A stretch of 64,000 nt of DNA from Microbacterium croceum (GCF_023091245.1 NZ_JAHWXN010000001.1:1364001-1428000), one strand, 5' to 3'. Shown: positions 52,476 to 62,130, counted from the first letter of the stretch. Numbers and translations are program-made. Notes: generated from the letters alone by a model not told the origin.

Positions 52476-53459
52476 TCAGTGCGCGGCGGTTGCGAGCTCG
52501 TAGTGACAGCGGGCGAGTCGCGCCATCCACCATTCCCGGCGTTCGTCTGAGGCGGCGAGCCGGGTGAGAGCAGCGGGATCGGGGGTGAGTCGCCCGACCG
52601 GGATGGAGCCGTCGACCGGGCGGAGCTCGGCGACGTCGTCGAGAAAGAGTGATGACGTGCCCAGTCCGCAGTCGTAGTCCAGCCGGGGCAGCGCGGCGGC
52701 GAGTGCCGCGCCCTGCGAGAGGCCGATCGCGGTGTCGAGGGCGCTGGAGACGACGACGGGGAGTCCGGCGGCTGTCACGATCTGCAGTGCGTGCGTGACG
52801 CCCCCCAGCGGCTGCGCCTTGATCACGAGCAGGTCGGCGGCGCCGGCGCGCGCCACGGCCAGGGGATCGGATGACTTGCGCACGCTCTCGTCTGCGGCGA
52901 CCGGGATGCCGAGGTACTTCACGCGCTGACGCAGCTCGGCGAGCTCTGGTACCGTCGCGCACGGTTGCTCGACGTACTCCAGGTCGAACTCGTTGAGCGC
53001 GTGCACCGCCCGTTCGGCCTCATCGACGTTCCAGGCTGCGTTTGCGTCGACACGGATGCGCCCCTCCGGCCCCATGGCCTCACGCACCGCCCGCACCCGT
53101 GCCACATCGTCGGCGAGCGCCTGGCCGGGTTCGGCGACCTTGACCTTCGCCGTTCGGCATCCGGTGAAGCGCGCCAGCAGTTCGGGCACGCGGGCGGCGT
53201 CGATCGCTGGCACCGTCGCATTCACGCCGATGCGTTCACGCAGTGGCTCGGGCTGGACGTTCCAGGCGAAGTCGATCGCGGCGGCGAGCCACGTCGCGGC
53301 CTCCGCATCCTCATACTCCGTGAACGGGGAGAACTCCGCCCACCCCTGCGGTCCTTCGAAGAGCAGTGCCTCTCTGGTGTCCACGCCGCGGAAGCGGCTG
53401 TGCATCGGGAGGGCGACGACCCTGGCCGAGTCGATCAGTTCTGCGAGCGGCGGGATCAT
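52476..53459 (-). CDS. menC: o-Succinylbenzoate synthase
   Basis: MenC dehydrates SHCHC to o-succinylbenzoate in menaquinone synthesis. The 327-residue enolase-superfamily protein has the TAKVKV lysine, metal residues in RVDANAAWNV, EQPCA and AADESV, and the second lysine in LLVIKAQPLGG. ATG 53459 is preceded by CAGAAT 6 nt upstream. It is divergent from the PadR gene and about 1.5 kb from menB; the pathway connection supports the call. Confidence 0.92.
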   Translation of the reverse strand: MIPPLAELIDSARVVALPMHSRFRGVDTREALLFEGPQGWAEFSPFTEYEDAEAATWLAAAIDFAWNVQPEPLRERIGVNATVPAIDAARVPELLARFTGCRTAKVKVAEPGQALADDVARVRAVREAMGPEGRIRVDANAAWNVDEAERAVHALNEFDLEYVEQPCATVPELAELRQRVKYLGIPVAADESVRKSSDPLAVARAGAADLLVIKAQPLGGVTHALQIVTAAGLPVVVSSALDTAIGLSQGAALAAALPRLDYDCGLGTSSLFLDDVAELRPVDGSIPVGRLTPDPAALTRLAASDERREWWMARLARCHYELATAAH

Positions 53460-53572
53460 GTGCCCATTCTGCTCTCTATGCGCCTGCGCGCGTCGTCCCG
53501 CGCCGGGGCGAGTCGCGCCGGCGCGTTCGGTCGAGGCAGCTGCACAGACGCCTCCTCCACATAAATGTGCGA

Positions 53573-53602
53573 TTGACAATGGTGTGTGACGCACACTATC
53601 GT
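53573..53602 (+). promoter_or_regulatory. padR promoter with internal palindrome
   Basis: TTGACA (53573-53578), an 18-nt spacer and TATCGT (53597-53602) lie 7 nt before the PadR ATG. The spacer holds GTGTGTGACGCACAC (53582-53596), an imperfect palindrome, placed where a bound PadR would block the promoter. Confidence 0.65.
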
Positions 53603-53609
53603 CTGTGGC

Positions 53610-53942
53610 ATGAACGAAGTCCTCGACACGCACCTGCAGGAGCTGCGACGCGGCACGATCGTGCTCGCCTGCCTGCAGCTGCTGCGCACCCCGGGCTACG
53701 GCTACGGGCTGCTCGAAGAGCTCGAGCGGCGAGGATTCGCGACAGACGCGAACACCCTGTACCCGCTGCTGCGGAGACTCGAGAAGCAGGAGTACCTCAC
53801 CAGCGAGTGGAACACCGACGAGGCCAGACCGCGCAAGTTCTACCGCACCTCCGATGCCGGCATCCGTCTCGCCGACACTCTCACCGAAGAATGGCGATCG
53901 CTCACCACCGCGATCGCGAGCCTCACTGCAGAGGAGAATTGA
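53610..53942 (+). CDS. PadR-family transcriptional regulator
   Basis: A 110-residue PadR protein: RRGTIVLACLQLLRTPGYGYGLLEELERRGF, then NTLYPLLRRLEKQEYLTSEW and a short C-terminal dimer helix. PadR regulators usually repress the membrane or efflux gene next to them. ATG 53610 is 7 nt after TATCGT, a leaderless start. A HAAS-type membrane gene follows 1 nt after its stop, as usual for this pair. Confidence 0.93.
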   Translation: MNEVLDTHLQELRRGTIVLACLQLLRTPGYGYGLLEELERRGFATDANTLYPLLRRLEKQEYLTSEWNTDEARPRKFYRTSDAGIRLADTLTEEWRSLTTAIASLTAEEN

Positions 53943-53943
53943 C

Positions 53944-54975
53944 ATGACCAGTGCGACGCTCACCGAGCGATACATCAGCGCGACGATCCGCAGCCTGAAG
54001 CCCGACGCGCAGGCCGACGTCAGAGCCGAGCTGGAGGCGTCCATCGCGGATGCCGTCGAGGCGCGCCTCGAACAGGGCGAGACCCGGGCCGACGCGGAGC
54101 GCGCCGTCCTCACCGAGCTGGGCGACCCGGGCATCCTGGCAGCCGGCTTCGCCGATCGTCCGCTGCACCTCATCGGTCCGCGGTACTACCTGACCTGGTG
54201 GCGTCTGCTGAAGGTGCTCCTGCTCGCCGTGCCGGTGAGCGTGCTCGGTGCCGTCGCGCTGGGCCAGACCATCTCCGGTGCGGCGGTCGGCGAGATCATC
54301 TCCTCGGCGATCCTGGCGGCCGGCGGGGTGGTCATCCAGCTGTGCTTCTGGACGACGCTCGTGTTCGTCGTGCTGGAGCGTGCCGGCACCGATACCGGCG
54401 AGACCTGGAACGTCGACAAGCTCCCCGAGCCGATGGAGAACAGCGGCGGGCGGAGCGAGCTGATCGCCGCGCTGGTCTTCCTCGGGATCGCCGTCGGCGC
54501 CCTGCTCTGGGACCGATTCCGCGGCTTCGTGATCGTCTACGGCGAGGCGCTTCCGATCCTCGATCCGCGGCTGTGGCCGTGGGGGATCTCGGCCCTGTTC
54601 GTCCTGATCGTGCTGGAAGCGGTCTTCGCGATCGTCGTCTTCATGAAGGGGCGATGGAGCAGGGGTCTCGCGGTGGCGAACACTGTCCTCGCACTGGCCT
54701 TCCTCGCGTGGGCCCTGGCACTGCTCCTGCGTGGCGAGCTGATCAACCCGGACTTCCTGTCGCACGTCGCGGCGGTCGGGGGCGAGGAATTCGCGACCGG
54801 CGACGCGAAGGCGGCGGGCGAAGGCGGCACCTTCCGCATCCTCGCGGTCCTGCTGGCATTCGGCATCGCGATCGGGGTGGGATGGGACATCGTCGACGGC
54901 TGGATCAAAGCGGTGCGCGCTCGCCGCAGGTCCGCCGTCGGCGGGGCGGGCCGAGGAATAGGCTGGATGCCGTGA
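53944..54975 (+). CDS. HAAS/permease-prefix-domain membrane protein
   Basis: A 343-residue protein. The first 85 residues are a HAAS-type helical domain (ERYISATIRSLKPDAQADVRAELE, then ELGDPGILAAGFADRP), normally associated with PadR. The rest has about seven membrane segments. Function is unknown; it is probably a PadR-controlled membrane sensor or remodeller. A GAGGAGA site lies upstream within padR. Its stop overlaps the menB GTG by 4 nt, so menB is translationally coupled to it. Confidence 0.85.
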   Translation: MTSATLTERYISATIRSLKPDAQADVRAELEASIADAVEARLEQGETRADAERAVLTELGDPGILAAGFADRPLHLIGPRYYLTWWRLLKVLLLAVPVSVLGAVALGQTISGAAVGEIISSAILAAGGVVIQLCFWTTLVFVVLERAGTDTGETWNVDKLPEPMENSGGRSELIAALVFLGIAVGALLWDRFRGFVIVYGEALPILDPRLWPWGISALFVLIVLEAVFAIVVFMKGRWSRGLAVANTVLALAFLAWALALLLRGELINPDFLSHVAAVGGEEFATGDAKAAGEGGTFRILAVLLAFGIAIGVGWDIVDGWIKAVRARRRSAVGGAGRGIGWMP

Positions 54976-55883
54976 CCACCGCATTCGTCTCCGACCTGTT
55001 CGACCCGAGCGAGTGGACTCTCGCGCCCGGTGCCGAGGACTACACCGACATCACGGCGCACGTCTCGCACGACGGCGGGGTCGCGCGCATCGCCTTCCAC
55101 CGTCCGGAGGTGCGCAACGCCTTCCGACCGCACACGGTCGACGAGCTGTATCGCGCGCTCGACATCGCGCGCCAGGATCCGCGGATCGGGGCAGTGCTGC
55201 TCACGGGCAACGGTCCCAGCGCGAAGGACGGCGGGTGGGCGTTCTGCTCAGGCGGCGACCAGCGCATCCGCGGCCGCGACGGCTACAAGTACTCCGACTC
55301 CGAGACGACCGTGCACGATTCGGCGCGCGGAGGCCGTCTGCACATCCTCGAGGTGCAGCGGCTGATCCGCTTCATGCCCAAGGTCGTCATCGCCGTGGTC
55401 CCCGGGTGGGCGGCCGGTGGAGGTCACTCGCTCCACGTCGTCTGCGACCTCACGATCGCGAGCGAGGAGCACGGGCGCTTCAAGCAGACGGATGCCGACG
55501 TGGGCAGCTTCGACGCCGGCTACGGGTCTGCGTACATGGCCCGCCAGACCGGGCAGAAGATCGCCCGCGAGGTGTTCTTCCTCGCCGAGGAGTACTCGGC
55601 GCAGCGCGCGTACGAGATGGGTGCCGTGAACCGTGTCGTGCCCCATGCGGAGCTCGAGCGCGAAGCGCTGAAGGTGGCGCGCACGGTGCTCACCAAGTCG
55701 CCGACGGCGATCCGCATGCTCAAGTTCGCCTTCAACGCGGTCGATGACGGGCTGGTCGGACAGCAGGTGTTCGCGGGGGAGGCCACGCGGCTCGCCTACG
55801 GCACAGACGAAGCCGTCGAGGGACGCGACTCGTTCCTCGAGAAGCGCGACCCCGACTGGTCTTCGTTCCCCTGGCACTACTGA
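54972..55883 (+). CDS. menB: 1,4-Dihydroxy-2-naphthoyl-CoA synthase
   Basis: MenB closes the naphthalene ring in menaquinone synthesis. The 303-residue crotonase-fold protein has the signature WAFCSGGDQRIRGRDGYKY, the oxyanion loop GWAAGGGHSLHVVCDL, the Asp of TDADVGSFDAGYG and the C-terminal SFLEKRDPDWSSFPWHY. GTG 54972 overlaps the HAAS gene stop by 4 nt. menE follows 9 nt after its stop. Confidence 0.95.
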   Translation: MTTAFVSDLFDPSEWTLAPGAEDYTDITAHVSHDGGVARIAFHRPEVRNAFRPHTVDELYRALDIARQDPRIGAVLLTGNGPSAKDGGWAFCSGGDQRIRGRDGYKYSDSETTVHDSARGGRLHILEVQRLIRFMPKVVIAVVPGWAAGGGHSLHVVCDLTIASEEHGRFKQTDADVGSFDAGYGSAYMARQTGQKIAREVFFLAEEYSAQRAYEMGAVNRVVPHAELEREALKVARTVLTKSPTAIRMLKFAFNAVDDGLVGQQVFAGEATRLAYGTDEAVEGRDSFLEKRDPDWSSFPWHY

Positions 55884-55892
55884 GGTCGCATC

Positions 55893-57047
55893 ATGATCCC
55901 CCTGATCCCCACGGATGCCGAGAACCCGGCGCAGTTGCGGGATGACCTGCGGCGTGCGCTCGACGGCGGACCCGCCCTGGGGTTCGGGATGGTCGCCGGC
56001 AGCCCCGACGAGGTCGAGGAGGGGACCGCGGCCGTCATCGCGACCTCCGGATCGAGCGGGATCCCGAAGCGGGTGGTGCTCAGCGGCGAGGCCCTGCGCG
56101 CCAGCGCCGAGGCCACGGCCGAGCGCATCGGGAGCGGTCGCTGGCTGCTCGCACTTCCTGCGGGCTACGTGGCGGGACTCCAGGTGTTGGTGCGCTCGGT
56201 GCTCGCTGGTACGCAGCCGGTGGCGTTGGAGGGCCGGTTCTCGCCGCTCGCCTTCGCGGAGGCGTCGCTGTCGATGCTGCGCCCGGCGCCCGGCGTCGGA
56301 GTGCCCGCCCTGTACACATCCCTCGTACCCGCGCAGGTGGCGACGCTGCTCGACGCTGCGGATGACACGGCGGTGCGAGCCGCGCTGCAGGCCTATCAGG
56401 CGATCCTCGTGGGCGGTCAGGCGCTGCCGCAGCCCGTGCGCGAGCGGGCGGAGGAACTCGGGGTACGACTCGTGCGCACCTACGGATCGACCGAGACCAG
56501 CGGCGGGTGCGTGTACGACGGGGTAGCGCTCGACACCGTGGCGGTGCGGGTCGTGGAGGGCGAGATACGCCTCGCCGGGCCCATGCTCGCAGACGGCTAC
56601 CTCGATGACCCTGCACTGACCGCGCGGACATTCGTGCGCGATGAGCACGGCATCCGCTGGTACCGCACGGGCGACCTCGGCATGGTCGAGGACGGCGTCG
56701 TGCGGGTGCAGGGCCGCGCCGACAATGTGATCGTGTCGGGCGGCATCAACATCTCGCTCGACCGTGTCGAACGCGTGGTACGACAGGTGCCGGGGCTCCA
56801 CCAGGCGGTCGTGGTGGGAGTCGACGACGAGCGCTGGGGCGAGGCCTCCGTCATCGTCGCCGCCCGAGGTGAGGTACTGCGGCGCAGCGAATCGGAGCAG
56901 CTCGTGCAGGCGCGTGACGCCGTGGCGGAGGAGCTGGGAAAGCACGCCAGGCCCGCACGGCTGATCCTGGTCGACGAACTCGCGGTGCTGGCATCGGGCA
57001 AGCCCGACCGCGAGGCGATCCGCCGCGCGGTCGCCGAGTTGCGCTGA
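55893..57047 (+). CDS. menE: o-Succinylbenzoate-CoA ligase
   Basis: MenE activates o-succinylbenzoate to its CoA ester with ATP. The 384-residue protein is short for an AMP-binding enzyme but has the core motifs: IATSSGSSGIPKR-like P-loop with Ser/Gly/Lys, RTYGSTETSGGCVYDG, YRTGDLG and the catalytic Lys near ASGKPDREA. Its place after menB supports the pathway call. Confidence 0.9.
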   Translation: MIPLIPTDAENPAQLRDDLRRALDGGPALGFGMVAGSPDEVEEGTAAVIATSGSSGIPKRVVLSGEALRASAEATAERIGSGRWLLALPAGYVAGLQVLVRSVLAGTQPVALEGRFSPLAFAEASLSMLRPAPGVGVPALYTSLVPAQVATLLDAADDTAVRAALQAYQAILVGGQALPQPVRERAEELGVRLVRTYGSTETSGGCVYDGVALDTVAVRVVEGEIRLAGPMLADGYLDDPALTARTFVRDEHGIRWYRTGDLGMVEDGVVRVQGRADNVIVSGGINISLDRVERVVRQVPGLHQAVVVGVDDERWGEASVIVAARGEVLRRSESEQLVQARDAVAEELGKHARPARLILVDELAVLASGKPDREAIRRAVAELR

Positions 57048-57083
57048 GGATCTGCGGACGGCGTCGACCTGCCAGGATGAATC

Positions 57084-57875
57084 ATGGCCTCGTACACGCA
57101 CGGACATCATGAGTCCGTCCTCCGCTCGCACAGCATCCGCACCATCGCGAACTCGGCGGAGTACCTGCGCCCGTACCTCCAGCCCGCCACTCGGCTGCTC
57201 GACGTCGGCGCGGGCCCCGGATCGATCACGATGGACTTCGCGGGCATCGTCTCCCACGTCACCGCGACCGAGATCGATGATGCCGCCCTGTCGCTGTCTC
57301 GCGGCCTGGCCGAGAGCAGGGGAGTCGAGAACATCGCCTTCTCGATCGAGGACGTGCACGCGCTGAGCTTCGCGGATGACAGCTTCGACGTCGTGCACGC
57401 TCACCAGGTGCTGCAGCACGTCGGCGACCCGGTGCAGGCGCTCCGCGAGATGCGCCGCGTGACGGTGCCCGGCGGCGTCGTGGCCGCCCGCGATGCGGAC
57501 TACGCGGGCTTCCACTGGTTCCCGATCCTGCCGGAGCTCGACCGCTGGCTGGCGCTGTACCGCGAGGCCGCACGGGCGAACGGCGGAGAGCCGGACGCGG
57601 GGCGGCGGCTGCTGTCGTGGGCACGGGCCGCAGGCTTCGACGACATCACTGCGTCCGCCTCCACCTGGTGCTACGCGACTCCGGAGGACCGTGCGTGGTG
57701 GGGCGGGATGTGGGCCGACCGCATCCTCGAGTCCGCGCTGGCCCGACAGCTCGTCGACAGCGACATGGCGACCACGGCGGATCTGCACGAGATCAGTGAC
57801 GCCTGGAAGCGCTGGGCGGATGACGGCGACGGCTGGTACCTGGTGCCGCACGGCGAGATCCTCTGCCGCGCCTGA
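57084..57875 (+). CDS. SAM-dependent class I methyltransferase
   Basis: A 263-residue Rossmann methyltransferase: LLDVGAGPGSITMDF is the SAM-binding motif I, TEIDD is motif II and AHQVLQHVGDPVQALREM gives motif IV to V. It is not an obvious UbiE/MenG by its C-terminal half, so I leave the substrate open. A CAGGAT box lies 5 nt before the ATG, giving it its own possible leaderless start, separate from menE. Confidence 0.85.
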   Translation: MASYTHGHHESVLRSHSIRTIANSAEYLRPYLQPATRLLDVGAGPGSITMDFAGIVSHVTATEIDDAALSLSRGLAESRGVENIAFSIEDVHALSFADDSFDVVHAHQVLQHVGDPVQALREMRRVTVPGGVVAARDADYAGFHWFPILPELDRWLALYREAARANGGEPDAGRRLLSWARAAGFDDITASASTWCYATPEDRAWWGGMWADRILESALARQLVDSDMATTADLHEISDAWKRWADDGDGWYLVPHGEILCRA

Positions 57876-57949
57876 GTCTGCCGCGCTTGAGCGGGCGGAT
57901 ACATCCGCAGACGGACGCGCCCCGCCCACCGCTCGCGTAGCGTGAGAGG

Positions 57950-59143
57950 GTGTTCCGCCCGATCTCCCGCACCTGGCTCATCGTCGACATCGTCGGCGCT
58001 GTACTCGGTTTCGCCGTCACCACGCCGCTGACCCTCTTCTTCTCGGCCACTCAGCTGAGCGCGTGGAGCGGCGCGTCGGCGTTGGCGGTGACCGCGTCGG
58101 TGGTGGCGAGCGCCGTCGTGTGGGGTGCTGCCGCGATCGCGCGGCTCTCGCCCGCGCTCGCGCTCGGGGTAGCGTGGTTCGGCGCTGTGATCCAGATGGG
58201 CATGGGGTTGGCGCCCGCAGTCTACGACCTGGGGATCATGGTCGTGCTCTTCGCGACGGCGGCCTGGGGCAGCAGGCGACTGCTCTGGATCGGCGGCATC
58301 TCCGCGCTCGGCGGCGGTGTGCTCGGCGGTCTGTATTTCGGCGTGGTCTGGTCGGGAGAGCTGCTGACGGATGCCGCGAGCGCCCTGAGAGCGGCGCTGA
58401 TCGCGACGCTGCTGGCCTCGGTGTTCGTGCTCGCGATGGTCATGTCGTGGGGTGCGGGTCTGCTGTGGCGGGTGATCCTGAGGGGGCGCGAGACCCAGGT
58501 CGCCAGGGCGCAGGCCGAGATGCTCGCTGCGGAGGAACAGGAGCGGGTGCGGATCGCCCGCGACATGCACGACGTCGTCGCCCACTCGCTCGCGGTCGTG
58601 ATCGCACAGGCGGACGGCGCGCGCTATGCCGCCGCCGCACAACCGGAGATCGCGTCGGAAGCCCTCGGAACCATCGCCCAGACGGCGCGGGGTGCGCTCT
58701 CCGACGTGCGGCTGCTGCTCACACAGCTGCGTCATCGGCAGGGGGACGGACCGCAGCCGACGCTCGCCGACCTCGAGACGCTGTTCGCCCAGGTGCGCCA
58801 GGCGGGCGTCGAGCCGCGCATCACGGTCGATCCGATGCCGCCGGGGGAGCCGCCGGGAGCCATTCAGCTCGCGGTCTACCGCATCCTCCAGGAGGCGCTC
58901 ACGAATGCCATCCGACACGGCGACGGCGCTGTCGAGGTGCACCTGGCCTGGCTGCCTGATCGCGTCGATGTCCAGGTGCGCAACATGATCGGGGGTGATG
59001 CCGTGCCTACCGTGGGCGGTCACGGTGTGATCGGCATGCGCGAGCGGGCGCAGCTCGTGGGCGGTAGCCTGCAGGCGGAGCGTCACGGGGACCAGTTCGT
59101 CGTGGCAGCCTCCCTTCCGATCGGCGGGCCCGTCGCCGGATGA
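57950..59143 (+). CDS. Sensor histidine kinase, HisKA_3/NarX-like
   Basis: A 397-residue membrane kinase with about six N-terminal membrane segments, a coiled linker and a HisKA_3 region with the phospho-acceptor His near 207 (RDMHDVVAHSLAVVI). The HATPase domain has EALTNAIRHGDG, with the N-box Asn near 319, and a GMRERAQLVGG G-box. GTG 57950 follows TAGCGT (57938-57943) by 6 nt. It pairs with the response regulator 28 nt downstream, and the ABC export pair follows. Confidence 0.92.
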   Translation: MFRPISRTWLIVDIVGAVLGFAVTTPLTLFFSATQLSAWSGASALAVTASVVASAVVWGAAAIARLSPALALGVAWFGAVIQMGMGLAPAVYDLGIMVVLFATAAWGSRRLLWIGGISALGGGVLGGLYFGVVWSGELLTDAASALRAALIATLLASVFVLAMVMSWGAGLLWRVILRGRETQVARAQAEMLAAEEQERVRIARDMHDVVAHSLAVVIAQADGARYAAAAQPEIASEALGTIAQTARGALSDVRLLLTQLRHRQGDGPQPTLADLETLFAQVRQAGVEPRITVDPMPPGEPPGAIQLAVYRILQEALTNAIRHGDGAVEVHLAWLPDRVDVQVRNMIGGDAVPTVGGHGVIGMRERAQLVGGSLQAERHGDQFVVAASLPIGGPVAG

Positions 59144-59171
59144 CGTCTTCACCCGCAGGAGGCTGTGCCGC

Positions 59172-59807
59172 ATGATCCGTGTCGTCCTCGTCGATGACCA
59201 GTCCCTCTTCCGCGCCGGCATCCGTATGCTCGTCGCCTCTCAACCCGACCTCGAAGTGGTCGGCGAGGCCGGCGACGGACGTGAGGCCCTCGACGTCGTG
59301 CGCACGACCAGGCCCGACGTCGTGCTGATGGACATCCGGATGCCGGTGATGGACGGGCTGACCGCCACGGCCGAGATCCTCACGCAGCCGGATGCCCCGC
59401 GCATCGTGATGCTCACCACCTTCGACCTGGACGAAGCAGCAGCCAGGGCCATCCGGCAGGGAGCGAGCGGGTTCCTGCTCAAGGACGCCGACCCGGAGTT
59501 CCTGCTGGCGGCGATCCGCACCGTGCATGCCGGCTCGAGCGTGATCGCCGCCTCCGCGACTCGCGACCTGTTCGCCCACTTCGCCGAGGCGCCGAAGCCG
59601 GTTCCGGAGCAGTACACCACGCTCACCGACCGGGAGCGCGAGATCTTCGCCCTCGCCGCACGCGGACTGTCGAACGCCGAGATCGCCGCCCGCGAGTTCC
59701 TCAGCGAGGCGACCGTCAAGACGCACATCAGCCGCATCCTGACAAAGCTCGGGCTGCGCGACCGCGTGCAGCTCGTGGTGTTCGCGTTCGAGCACGGTCT
59801 GGCCTGA
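59172..59807 (+). CDS. NarL/LuxR-family response regulator
   Basis: A 211-residue regulator with the acidic pocket VDDQ, the phospho-acceptor Asp 54 (VVLMDIRMPVMDG) and a C-terminal LuxR HTH (LTDREREIFALAARGLSNAEIAARE). It is the cognate of the kinase just upstream. The ABC pair 90 nt downstream is the likely target, as in related cell-envelope stress modules. Confidence 0.95.
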   Translation: MIRVVLVDDQSLFRAGIRMLVASQPDLEVVGEAGDGREALDVVRTTRPDVVLMDIRMPVMDGLTATAEILTQPDAPRIVMLTTFDLDEAAARAIRQGASGFLLKDADPEFLLAAIRTVHAGSSVIAASATRDLFAHFAEAPKPVPEQYTTLTDREREIFALAARGLSNAEIAAREFLSEATVKTHISRILTKLGLRDRVQLVVFAFEHGLA

Positions 59808-59896
59808 CCCGACCTCGCCGAATCATCCTTGCGATGTAGCGGGATGCGTCGGGCGGGCGACGCGCACCGGTACGGTCGCTCCGTAGCGTCGAAGGT

Positions 59897-60658
59897 ATGG
59901 AGATCACGACCACCGACCTCGGGCTCGCCGCCCGCGTCCAGCACCTCAAGAAGAACTACGGCAGCGGCGAGGGCACCGTGCGTGCGCTCGACGATGTGAG
60001 CGTCGGCATCCGCCGCGGACAGTTCACCGCCATCATGGGGCCGTCCGGCTCCGGCAAGTCCACGCTCATGCACATCATGGCCGGGCTCGACACCCCGACC
60101 GAGGGGCGCGCTTGGATCGGGGACACCGAGATCACCGGCCTCGCTGACCTCGACCTCACGATCCTGCGCCGACGCCGCGTCGGCTTCATCTTCCAGGCGT
60201 TCAACCTGGTCCCCACGCTCGATGCACTCGGGAACATCCTGCTGCCGTTCGAGCTCGATGGTCGTCGTCCGAGTGCGATCGAACGTGCGCGCATCGACGG
60301 GCTCATCGACACCCTCGGCCTCGGCGCGCGACTGAGCCACCGCCCGCACCAGCTCTCCGGTGGCCAGCAGCAGCGCGTCGCGATCGCCAGGGCGCTCGCC
60401 ACCGCACCCGACCTCGTCTTCGCCGACGAGCCCACCGGCAACCTCGACTCGCAGACGGGCCGCGAGGTGCTGCAGCTGCTCGCTCGTGCGAGCCGCGAGC
60501 ACGGGCAGTCCATCGCGATGGTCACGCACGACGCGATCGCCGCGAGCCACGCGGATCGGGTGCTGTACCTCGGCGATGGCCGCATCGTGGCCGACCACCC
60601 GCGTCAGACCGCCGAAGAGATCTCGGCCTACATGCTCGCCGCCGAGGTGGCGGCATGA
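59897..60658 (+). CDS. MacB/LolD-like ABC ATPase
   Basis: A 253-residue ATPase: Walker [10 protein letters not shown], signature [16 protein letters not shown], Walker B VFADEPTGNLD and H-loop MVTHDAIAAS. The TGNLD form marks the MacB/LolD/BceA class that drives FtsX-like permeases. TAGCGT (59884-59889) is 7 nt before ATG. Its stop overlaps the permease start by 4 nt. With the adjacent two-component system it fits an antibiotic or envelope-stress export unit. Confidence 0.94.
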   Translation: MEITTTDLGLAARVQHLKKNYGSGEGTVRALDDVSVGIRRGQFTAIMGPSGSGKSTLMHIMAGLDTPTEGRAWIGDTEITGLADLDLTILRRRRVGFIFQAFNLVPTLDALGNILLPFELDGRRPSAIERARIDGLIDTLGLGARLSHRPHQLSGGQQQRVAIARALATAPDLVFADEPTGNLDSQTGREVLQLLARASREHGQSIAMVTHDAIAASHADRVLYLGDGRIVADHPRQTAEEISAYMLAAEVAA

Positions 60659-62112
60659 CCGCCGTCGCCACGGTCGTCCCCGAGACGCGGGCGACCGCGC
60701 CGCGACTGGCCTGGTTGCGCGACCGCGGCATGGGCGCGAGCATCCTTGTCGCCGCCCTCTCGGCTGCGTTCGGGGTGCTGCTGGTGGAGGTCACGGCCTA
60801 CATCGGCGCCGTGCTGCAGGCCGATCCCTTCATCGGCGACAGTGAGACGCTCGCCTTCGTCGTGGCACTGCTGTCGGTGCTGCTCACCGCGGTGGCGATG
60901 TACGTGGCCGCGATCGTCACCGCCAACACCTTCTCGACGATCATCGCCGGCCGCACTCGCCAGATCGCGCTCATGCGACTGATCGGCGCCACCGCGCGGT
61001 CGCAGCGCGCCGAGGTCGGGCGTCAGGGGCTCATCGTCGGCATCATCGGTGCCGGCCTCGGTCTGCTGGCCGGACTCCTGGTCACCGTGGCCGGCGTGCA
61101 GATCGGGGCGATGCTGCTCGACAACGACCCCTCGGGCTTCTCGCTCGCGCAGCCGTTCATCGCTCTTCCCGTGATCGGTGTCGCCCTCACCACCTGGGCG
61201 GCCGCCTGGGCCGGATCTCGGCGGGTGCTCACCGTGACTCCGCTGCAGGCCCTCGGTGGATCCGTCGAGCGCGCCCACGATGAGGTGTCCGGACGTCAGG
61301 GGCGTCACATCGGCGCGTGGGTGCTGTTGATCGCCGGGGCGGCGCTTCTCGCCGCCGGTGTGGTGATCGGCCTGATCACTCCGCTCGGAGTCGTCGTCGC
61401 CTTCCTGGGCGGACTGCTGTCGTTCACCGGGCTGGCTCTGGGGTCGGTGCTGTTCATGCCGCCGGTGCTGCGGCTCGTGGGCAAGATGTTCGGGTCGAGC
61501 GCGACCGCACGTCTGGCCGCTGAGAACGCGCTGCGCTACCCGGAGCGTTCCTCGCGCATGGCGATCGGTGTCGTGATGGGCGTGACACTGGTGACGATGT
61601 TCGCCGTCGCGCTGGAGTCGGCGAAGCGGCTGATGATGAACCAGTCCGGTGACGTGCCAGACGAGTTCTTCGCTCCGTTCGACGCGTTCGCCGCGATCAT
61701 GATGGTGCTCGTCGCGGTCTCGGCCGTGATCGCCGCGGTCGGACTCGTGAACCTCCTCACGATCGGTGTGGTGCAGCGTCGCCGGGAGCTCGGTCTGCTC
61801 CGCTCGATCGGTCTGTCGAACCGCCAGGTGCGACGGATGGTGCTGCTCGAGGCGACGCACATCACGGTGGCCGCGACACTCACCGGGCTTGTCCTCGGCG
61901 TCGCCTACGGCTGGATCGCGGCGCAGTCGCTGCTGGGCTCGGTGCCCACGCTGCCCGACTTCACACCCGCAGGTCTGGTCGCCCCGCAGATCCCGTGGCT
62001 GCCGGTGGCGATCATCGTGGCGGCCACGGCCGTGCTCACCCTGGTGGCTGCGGCCACGCCCACCCGGCTCGCGACCCGCGTGGCCCCTGTCGAGGCGCTC
62101 GCCGCCGACTGA
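60655..62112 (+). CDS. FtsX-like permease of the MacB-type exporter
   Basis: A 485-residue protein with two FtsX domains: one near the N-terminus (AALSAAFGVLLVEV, then GRTRQIALMRLIGATARSQRAE) and one at the C-terminus (RRRELGLLRSIGLSNRQVRRMVL). Each has the conserved cytoplasmic RxxEIGxLRxxG-like region that contacts the ATPase. It overlaps the ATPase gene, so the pair are coupled. The substrate could be a peptide or lipid. Confidence 0.92.
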   Translation: MTAVATVVPETRATAPRLAWLRDRGMGASILVAALSAAFGVLLVEVTAYIGAVLQADPFIGDSETLAFVVALLSVLLTAVAMYVAAIVTANTFSTIIAGRTRQIALMRLIGATARSQRAEVGRQGLIVGIIGAGLGLLAGLLVTVAGVQIGAMLLDNDPSGFSLAQPFIALPVIGVALTTWAAAWAGSRRVLTVTPLQALGGSVERAHDEVSGRQGRHIGAWVLLIAGAALLAAGVVIGLITPLGVVVAFLGGLLSFTGLALGSVLFMPPVLRLVGKMFGSSATARLAAENALRYPERSSRMAIGVVMGVTLVTMFAVALESAKRLMMNQSGDVPDEFFAPFDAFAAIMMVLVAVSAVIAAVGLVNLLTIGVVQRRRELGLLRSIGLSNRQVRRMVLLEATHITVAATLTGLVLGVAYGWIAAQSLLGSVPTLPDFTPAGLVAPQIPWLPVAIIVAATAVLTLVAAATPTRLATRVAPVEALAAD

Positions 62113-62130
62113 CCCGGTTGCCGCCTGCGT

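Noticed and set aside
57084..57875. Menaquinone methyltransferase MenG/UbiE
   Set aside because: It follows menE but has its own start signal and lacks the clear UbiE signature; a general methyltransferase is the safer call.
55248..57929. 893-codon antisense frame over menB and menE
   Set aside because: Runs through two coupled, motif-complete genes and shows no domain of its own.
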